From Styela clava (taxonomy: Eukaryota; Chordata; Ascidiacea; Stolidobranchia; Styelidae), in NCBI RefSeq assembly GCF_964204865.1, contig NC_135260.1:19328001-19392000 (forward strand): a DNA stretch of 64,000 nt. The letters run 5' to 3'. How positions within the stretch are numbered: the stretch's first letter is position 1; each line of letters begins with the position of its first letter. The translations under genes and the position numbers were made by a program. Shown here piece by piece: positions 59,998-64,000 of this stretch. The notes under the pieces are model-generated. The model saw only the letters and a list, made by a program, of their open reading frames with translations. It ran no database searches and was not told the origin of the DNA.

Positions 59998-61616
59998 TAC
60001 ATATTAAAATTAAAAAAAAATCCACCGTGCGGAAAGTAGGGAATTCCCCTCAACTTAATGAAAATATTTAAGAAATCGTCTATCCAACTCAGTTAAAAAA
60101 TAATTTATGCAAGAAAGAAAATTTTCTCATCCAATTCTTTAATACAGTGTATTTGGTGGACAAATATAAAATACATATCAAAATTTAAAAAAAATCCACC
60201 GTGCGGAAAGTAGGGAAATTCCCCTCAATTGAAGAAAAAAATATAAGAAATCGTCAATTTAACTCAATTAAAGCGTAATTTAGGTAAGAAGAAATTTTTT
60301 CTCATCCAATTCATTAATGCAGTGTGTTTGGTGGACAAATATAAAATACATATTAAAATTTAAAAAAAATCCACCCTGTGGAAAGTAGGGAATCCCCCCT
60401 CAATTAAAAATTAATATAAGAAATCGTCAATTTGACTCAGTTAAAGCGTAATTTAGGTAAGAAGGAATTTTTCTCATCCAATTCATTAATGCAGTGTGTT
60501 TGGTGGACAAATATAAAATACATATTAAAAGTTAAAAAAAATCCACCGTGCGGAAAGTAGGGAAATTCCCCCCAATTGAAGAAAAAAATATAAGAAATCG
60601 TCAATTTAACTCAGTTAAAGCGTAATTTATGCAAGAAAGAATATTTTCTCATCCAATTCATTGATACAGTGTATTTGGTGGACAGATATAAAATACATAT
60701 TAAAATTTAAAAAAATCCACCGTGCGGAAAGTAGGGAAATTCCCCCCAATTTAATGGAAATATTTAGGAAATCGTCTATCCAACTTAGTTAAAAAATAAT
60801 TTATGCAAGAAGGAATATTTTCTCATCCAATTCATTGATACAGTGTATTTAGTGGACAAATATAAAATAGATATTAAAATTTAAAAAAAATCCACCGTGC
60901 GGAAAGTAGGGAAATTCCCCTCAATTGAAAAAAAAAATATAAGAAATCGTCAATTTGACTCAGTTAAAGCGTAATTTAGGTAAGAAGGAGTTTTTTCTCA
61001 TCCAATTCATTAATGCAGTGTTTTTGTTTGACAAATATAAAATACATATTAAAATTTAAAAAAAATCCACCGTGCGGAAAGTAGGGAAATTTTCCTCAAT
61101 TGAAGAAAAAAATATAAGAAATCGTCAATTTGACTCAGTTAAAGCGTAATTTAGGTAAGAAGGAGTTTTTTCTCATCCAATTCATTAATGCAGTGTTTTT
61201 GTTGGACAAATATAAAATACATATTAAAATTTAAAAAAAATCCACCGTGCGGAAAGTAGGGAAATTCCCCCCAATTGAAGAAAAAAATATAAGAAATCGT
61301 CAATTTAACTCAATTAAAGCGTAATTTAGGTAAGAAGGAATTTTTTCTCATCCAATTCATTAATGCAGTGTGTTTGGTGGACAAATATAAAACAACATAT
61401 TACAATTTAAAAAAAATCCACAGTGCGGAAAGTAGGGAATTCCCCCTCAATTAAAAAATATATATAAGAAATCGTCAATTTGACTCAGTTAATGCATAAT
61501 TTAGGTAAGAAGGAATTTTTTCTCATCCAATTCATTAATGCAGTGTGTTTGGTGGACAAATATAAAATACATATTAAAAGTTAAAAAAAATCCACCATGC
61601 GGAAAGTAGGGAAATT

Positions 61617-61735
61617 CGGTACTCTCGAAATATGGACACAAAGATGACGCAAAACCTGAATATAAAAGGTGTTCCAGGATAGGTTCAGATTTAGAATCTA
61701 GATTGTACGCTTTTGGGAGCGCAGGGAATAACCCA
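61617..61735 (+). repeat. Foreign insert in satellite, copy 1
   Basis: About 120 bp beginning CGGTACTCTCGAAATATGGA and ending near GGGAGCGCAGGGAATA, unlike the satellite monomer. It recurs at 62201 with identical left and right junctions. I do not recognise its source. Confidence 0.8.
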
Positions 61736-62200
61736 TTTATGCAAAAAATAATTTTTTCTCATCCAATTTATTAATACAGTGTATTTGATGGATATATATA
61801 AAATATATATTAAAATTTAAAAGAAATCCACCCTGCGGAAAGTAGGGAAATTCCCCTCAATTGAAGAAAAAAATATAAGAAATCGTCGATTTGACTCAGT
61901 TAAAGCGTAGTTTAGGTAAGAAGGAGTTTTTTCTCATCCAATTCATTAATGCAGTGTTTTTGTTGAACAAATATAGAATACATATTGAAATTTAAAAAAA
62001 ATCCACCGTGCGGAAAGTAGGGAAATTCCCCCCAATTGAAGAAAAAAATATAAGAAATCGTCAATTTAACTCAATTAAAGCGTAATTTAAGTAAGAAGGA
62101 GTTTTTTCTCATTCAATTCATTATACAGTGTGTTTGGTGAACAAATATAAAATACATATTAAAATTTAAAAAAATCCACCATGCGGAAAGTAGGGAAATT

Positions 62201-62319
62201 CGGTACTCTCGAAATATGGATACAAAGATGACGCACAACCTGAATATAAAAGGTGTACCAGGATAGGTTCAGATTTAGAATCTAGATTGTACGCTTTTGG
62301 GAGCGCAGGGAATCCCCCA
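62201..62319 (+). repeat. Foreign insert in satellite, copy 2
   Basis: Second copy of the insert at 61617, 584 bp further on, with a handful of substitutions. Both follow GTAGGGAAATT and precede TTTATGCAAAAAATAA, so insert and flanking monomers were duplicated together. Confidence 0.8.
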
Positions 62320-63350
62320 TTTATGCAAAAAATAATTTTTTCTCATCCAATTTATTAATACAGTGTATTTGATGGATATATATAAAATATATATTAGAAT
62401 TAAAAAAAAACCACCGCGCGGAAAGTAGGGAAATTCCCCCCAATTTGATGAAAATATTTGAGAAATCGTCTATTTATCTCAGTTAAAGCGTAATTTATCC
62501 AAGAAAGAATATTTTCTCATCCAATTCGTTAATACGGTGTATTTGGTGGACAAATATAAAATACATATTAAAATTTAAAAAAATCCACCGTGCGGAAAGT
62601 AGGGAAATTCCCCCCAATTTAATGGAAATATTTAAGAAATCATCTATCCAACTCAGTTAAAGCATAATTTATGCAAGAAAGAATTTTTTCTCATCCAATT
62701 CATTAATACAATGTATTTGGTGGACATATATAAAATACATATTAAAATTTAAAAAAAATCCACCGTGCGGAAAGTAGGGAAATTCCCCTCAATTGAAGAA
62801 AAAATATAAGAAATGGTCAATTTAACTCAGTTAAAGCGTAATTTAGGTAAGAAGGAAATTTTTCTCATCCAATTCATTAATGCAGTGTGTTTGGTGGACA
62901 AATATAAAATAGATATTAAAATTTAAAAAAAATCCACCGTGCGGAAAGTAGGGAAATTCCCCTCAATTTAATGAAAATATTTAAGAAATCGTCTATCCAA
63001 CTCAGTTAAAGCATAATTTATGCAAGAGAGAATATTTTCTCATCCAATTCATTAATACAGTGTATTTGGTGGACGAATATAAAATACCTATTAAAATTTA
63101 AAAAAAATCCACTGTGCGGAAAGTAGGGAAATTCCCCCCAATTTGATGAAAATATTTGAGAAATCGTCTATTTAACTCAGTTAAAGCGTAATTTATCCAA
63201 TAAAGAATATTTTCTCATCCAGTTCATTAATACAGTGTATTTGATGGTGATATATAAAACGAATATTAAATTTTAAAAATATTCCACCGTGCGGAAAGTT
63301 GGAAAATTCCCCTAACTTATGTTAAAATAAACGGAATCGTAAATTTATGT

Positions 63351-64000
63351 AAACTAAAGCGAAATCTTGTCATATTTATTGATCATTCCCATTCGCCTCC
63401 ATAACTAAATATTTTTGAAGTTTTATCATGTTCTTATTTCATTTTATTGGTTTACACTACAACCTCGTAACACCCCCTCTCAATCCATATAGCACTACCT
63501 TCCGTAAAACCTCAGTAGTAACTTATGCTGGTATCTTTGGGTCACCTTCGGTGAACGTGCAGCCTCAACCAAGTACATCAGCAGCGTAAATCAGAATAGT
63601 ATTGTCAACCTTAACAGATGAGGTGATCAAGATTAGTAAAGATTTGACACTTATGGCGCTACATTTGTTATGTCGAATATGTATGTCGCCGAACCGTTTA
63701 ATGCTGTTGTTAAAAAATATCTCAGAATTTGAAAGACTGTGAAACTGTATTAAAGAGCTAAAGGAAGTATGGCACACCGTACTAAGACGTTGGAAGAAAC
63801 GACGATACGATCGATAGCAGCCGCTACGATCACTGTAAACGTATGAAGAAACTTTCAATTCCCAAATGAAGTTTTCACATGAATCAATCAACAAATCGTT
63901 TTATTCGCAAATCACAAAAAAAATGGAAGCAAAAAATATCACGAAAAACTTGTATACAGTAGAAACTCTACGTACAAAAGGCTCTGGATACGAAAAATCC
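63351..64000. other. Sequence beyond the satellite, nothing identified
   Basis: Non-repetitive in this window. A 109-codon minus-strand frame (63565-63894) and an open plus frame over 63600-63740 occupy the same DNA; neither resembles a family I know. Confidence 0.3.

Larger units (their letters stand above)
55860..63350. repeat. Tandem satellite array, about 174-bp monomer
   Basis: Dozens of head-to-tail copies of an AT-rich unit of about 174 bp. It contains the blocks ATCCACCGTGCGGAAAGTAG, AGAAATCGTCAATTTAACTC, TTTTCTCATCCAATTCATTA and TTTGGTGGACAAATATAAAA. Outer monomers (55.9-56.3 and 63.1-63.3 kb) are more diverged than central ones, as expected if homogenisation acts mainly inside the array. 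It is interrupted by a Tigger element (56410-59258), by a captured piece of that element (59920-59997), and by two copies of another insert (61617 and 62201). A centromeric or heterochromatic role is possible but not shown. Confidence 0.92.

Noticed and set aside
55860..63350. Possible CRISPR-like array because of regular repeats
   Set aside because: Units are about 174 bp and contiguous with no short unique spacers, in a eukaryotic context; it is a satellite.
63565..63894. A 109-codon minus-strand frame at the window end
   Set aside because: Not recognised, and the plus strand is equally open over part of it; not supported as a gene.

Overview
This window is nuclear DNA from an animal. It has intron-containing genes with GT-AG splice sites and CCCH, PHD and glycosyltransferase-49 proteins of metazoan type. 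The rest is AT-rich and packed with hAT, Tigger/pogo and Mutator-like DNA transposons, tRNA-derived SINEs, and LINE and Penelope remnants. Compact AT-rich genes plus this repeat mix make an invertebrate deuterostome such as an ascidian my best guess. That is inference only; nothing here fixes the species.

Four host-type genes can be read. (1) 1948-4507 (+): the 3' part of an IQ-motif gene, seven phase-consistent exons, family not recognised. (2) 4895-20637 (-): a complete ZC3H3 gene, 14 exons and 545 codons assembled by hand, with five CCCH zinc fingers. It is tail-to-tail with gene 1, and the two poly(A) signals are about 30 bp apart. (3) 28936-32202 (-): a complete four-exon type II membrane glycosyltransferase of family GT49 (B4GAT1/LARGE-like), 467 residues. 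(4) 53371-54570 (-): an intronless full-length d4/DPF (Requiem) protein, 399 residues, probably a retrogene.

Mobile DNA dominates the rest. Two related hAT-type elements of 4.77 and 4.63 kb (13749-18520 and 43920-48551) each have perfect 8-bp target duplications. The first sits exactly on the splice donor of ZC3H3 exon 3. Other hAT-type elements lie at 5121-5473, 7062-9320 (with 7546-9168 nested inside), 32848-34702, 34803-35993 and 36589-40881. The last is a BED-finger hAT into which a second, transposase-encoding ZMYM1/DUF4371-type hAT (37558-40579) has inserted. Several of these share one interior sequence but have different ends.

From about 55.9 to 63.35 kb lies a tandem satellite with a monomer of about 174 bp. 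A Tigger/pogo-like transposon with an intact 598-codon DDE reading frame (56410-59258) is inserted in it. The array kept duplicating after that insertion: a 78-bp piece of the transposon's 3' end reappears 739 bp downstream inside the satellite. A different 120-bp foreign insert is likewise present twice, 584 bp apart. The remaining stretches (about 0.5-1.9, 20.7-28.9, 41-43.6, 50.1-53 and 63.4-64 kb) hold repeat fragments or nothing I can identify.
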